Positions 61,801-64,000 of a DNA stretch of 64,000 bases are shown one piece after another. How positions within the stretch are numbered: the stretch's first letter is position 1; every line of letters begins with the position of its first letter. This DNA is from Struthidea cinerea (Eukaryota > Chordata > Aves > Passeriformes > Corcoracidae): the NCBI GenBank assembly GCA_013397865.1, contig VZTI01003262.1:248001-312000 (forward strand), written 5' to 3'. The notes below the pieces were generated by a model. It saw only the letters and a list, made by a program, of their open reading frames with translations, made no database searches and had not been told where the DNA came from. The position numbers were made by a program, and so were the translations under genes.

Positions 61801-64000
61801 GCAACCTTAGGAAACCTGCTAAATAGGAGCAAGAGTTCTGTGGGTTTACTTTAGTTGTCTGCTCTTCACACATTCTTAAAAGCTACAATAAGACACAATA
61901 AAACATTCACCAAGGAGATATTTTGTGCTTCTAGCATGGAAAATTGATTCAGAAGATTGAGTAATTTCATATCTAAATGTGTAAGTGGAGCTAATGGACA
62001 GTGATATGCCAAATAATCTATTACCACTCCCACAGAATAAAAATAAACCATTCCAAACCATCTAACTGCCTACAGGAAAGCATGTGTTTACTCATTGTTA
62101 ATCAATACACGGCAGCGTTACAAGCAATGGAAAGAAATTTAGTATCTCTCTTGATTTTGGGAATACACAAAAACATCAGTGTGAATTACACTTCATACTT
62201 CGGTCAACAGAAATACCAAACACTGAACATAAGCCCTAGCTTTCCATTTTATAATTATTTACTATTTTATATGTAATATAATAAACGCTTATGATATTAA
62301 ATACATGAATTTTAATATTTTCTCTTTGGAAAGGAGCTCTTTTTCATCTTCTTTTTTTCCTTCTTTATTCTGTTTTCTTTTTCTTCTGTTTTATTCTGCT
62401 TACACTTGTTTTCCTATCTCTACTTTTCAAGAAGCACCAAAATAATATTTAATTTAAAATTAAAACCAAACAAACATAAATCAGTTTTGTACATTCAGCC
62501 CATCACAAAAATGGCTGTTTACTTAAAATTCAAATGTAGGGATTTTTTTTTTGGCTTTTATTTATTTTTTAAATGACATGGTACTTTTGCCTTTTCTTTC
62601 TTGAATTTAGGTAATACAGCAAATGAAAAATGGAGGGCTGCATTTTATTTTATATTCTTTTTAAATTGTCAAAAAAAATGCACACTGGATAGATAACATT
62701 AGAGCAGTAACATAATCACGGCAGATGCAGTCTTATTTTAGTTATTTCATTCATAATAAAAATTCATTCCTTATTCCCTCAACTGATGACAGGAACTCAG
62801 GGAGAAGCCCACGCTGTCTTTCTGACGTTGTTAAAATAAACAAATGACATTTCAGTGTTTAAAAGGAACAAAATTAGAGCTCACCAAAATTCAAGAGAGC
62901 AACAGTAATTTCCAAAACATTAGAAACATACTGCTAGTTTTCTTCCTTTCCCCTCCCACCCTCTCCTCAGTTTTTTCCACCCTATCTTGAAGTAAATGGG
63001 TGAGTTTCAGAAAGGAGCTGTAACTTAGCTGCATCTTCAAAATTCTGTAATTTCCATGGAGTGGAGAGGCAATAGTTGAGCAAAAGAGATACTTGAAGGA
63101 GGTAATTTGCAGGAAGGCAGCAACCACTTGATGCTGTTTGGCATGATATTTTCACCTCTTCTACAAATGCAGGAGAGTTTAAAAAGTCATGCTAACTCTC
63201 ACATCCGATGAAAACGCTCACTATGCTGTGTTCTGCCTCGACATCAACTTATTTCTTATCAAACTCATTCCAGAGTTTTGCCATTGGTGAAAAGGAGCAT
63301 TTGGATGGTGTCAACCACTTGCTGACTTTCTAGCAGTTGGGACAGATTTTTAAGATGCTGCAGCAAACCCCTGCCTTTAGCATGATGTAGCAGTTCTCAT
63401 TTCAGAAATCTTCCTCCCTGCACTCACGAAGTGGCTTATTGGGACATACATCAGCCTTGGCTTTGCTTGCAGCCACAAACGAACAAACCAGCCCTCGCCT
63501 GCTGCTAACAACAGATACTTTATGCATTATTGCCTAATTAATCGTTGAATATAACATCATGAATCCTCACATTTCAGTTCATACCCTTGTTAATATACAG
63601 GAATAATGTAATGTCACACAGCCATAAAATGTTACAGAGACCAAAATGAGAATCTTAGCAGGCATAAATAATGTAACATGAAAAACAACTTCTTCATTTA
63701 AAGTATTTTTTAAACCACATAATTTAAAAAATGCAACCTGACAGTTTTTGAATTTGCATCATAGAAACAAACCCCTAGAATTATTTTTCTTAGTATGACT
63801 GAAGACAATCTCAGATGAAAGAATACTGATAGCATCTTTTCAGTAATATTTTAACTTAACCTATCAGTTATTAAATTTAAATATTTTAAATATTGTTATT
63901 TCACATTTTATGACTTGTTAGACTACTCTAAGCTTTCACATGAATAAAATACAAAATTCTTAAAAGCAGTGTAAAAATTTAACTTTTACTTTAGTGAAAG
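55813..64000 (-). other. JAZF1: JAZF1 intron, 3' part
   Basis: This AT-rich stretch upstream of the exon at 55616-55812 has no recognisable coding exon: a segment resembling the expected upstream LQQPTYVALSYINR was sought and not found. It includes pyrimidine-rich sequence at about 62,340-62,400 and A runs at 60,003 and 60,340. Open frames of up to 105 residues on both strands have no recognised similarity. Confidence 0.85.

Larger units (their letters stand above)
25912..64000 (-). other. JAZF1: JAZF1 gene, 3' portion (three coding exons plus 3' UTR)
   Basis: This is the gene-level span on the - strand; the first exons and promoter are beyond 64,000. Exons at 55616-55812, 34658-34827 and 28075-28251 have compatible phases (1/2, 2/0, 0/stop) and together encode the C-terminal part of JAZF1 from the residue before FMTDAARREQE to IIRKMQQ. 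The human protein is 243 residues; this window covers about 180. JAZF1 is a nuclear C2H2 protein that interacts with the orphan receptor NR2C2 and is a subunit of the NuA4/TIP60 acetyltransferase complex. Its very large introns fit the human gene structure. Confidence 0.95.

Overview
This window is a vertebrate nuclear sequence, most likely from a bird. It is AT-rich, the genes are split into short exons with GT-AG introns, and there is a 3'-end fragment of an avian-type CR1 LINE and an LTR of a kind I associate with bird genomes. Two genes are recognisable by protein similarity and lie tail to tail, the arrangement known from human 7p15: TAX1BP1 on the + strand and JAZF1 on the - strand. The species cannot be fixed from the sequence.

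Positions 1 to about 25,400 hold the 3' part of TAX1BP1, the autophagy receptor and ubiquitin-binding adaptor of the A20 complex. Thirteen coding exons (2170 to 24432) join in a consistent reading frame of 1,824 nt, or 607 residues plus stop. They cover most of the central coiled coil, a divergent linker and the two C-terminal zinc fingers. The 5' exons with the SKICH domain lie outside the window. Introns carry a likely solo LTR (4597-5674), a CR1 fragment (about 10630-10840), an AT microsatellite and a perfect 40-bp inverted repeat (19667-19706 / 19797-19836).

Positions about 25,910 to 64,000 hold the 3' part of JAZF1, a C2H2 zinc-finger chromatin and nuclear-receptor cofactor, on the - strand. 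Coding exons are at 55616-55812, 34658-34827 and 28075-28251 (the last three of five in the human gene), followed by a roughly 2.1-kb 3' UTR. The rest is large introns, with a 77-base assembly gap at 55170-55246. The two exons encoding the N-terminus are outside the window.

Main points for a second look: a TAX1BP1 intron that seems to start with GC rather than GT (17784); a 24-codon phase-0 TAX1BP1 exon that I do not recall in the canonical human protein (14626-14697); the perfect 40-bp inverted repeat; a weak TAX1BP1 acceptor imposed by reading phase; and 3' ends of the two genes that may lie only tens of bases apart. I see no RNA gene, CRISPR array, bacterial-type operon or additional protein-coding gene. 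Comparisons with human proteins are from memory, not alignment.
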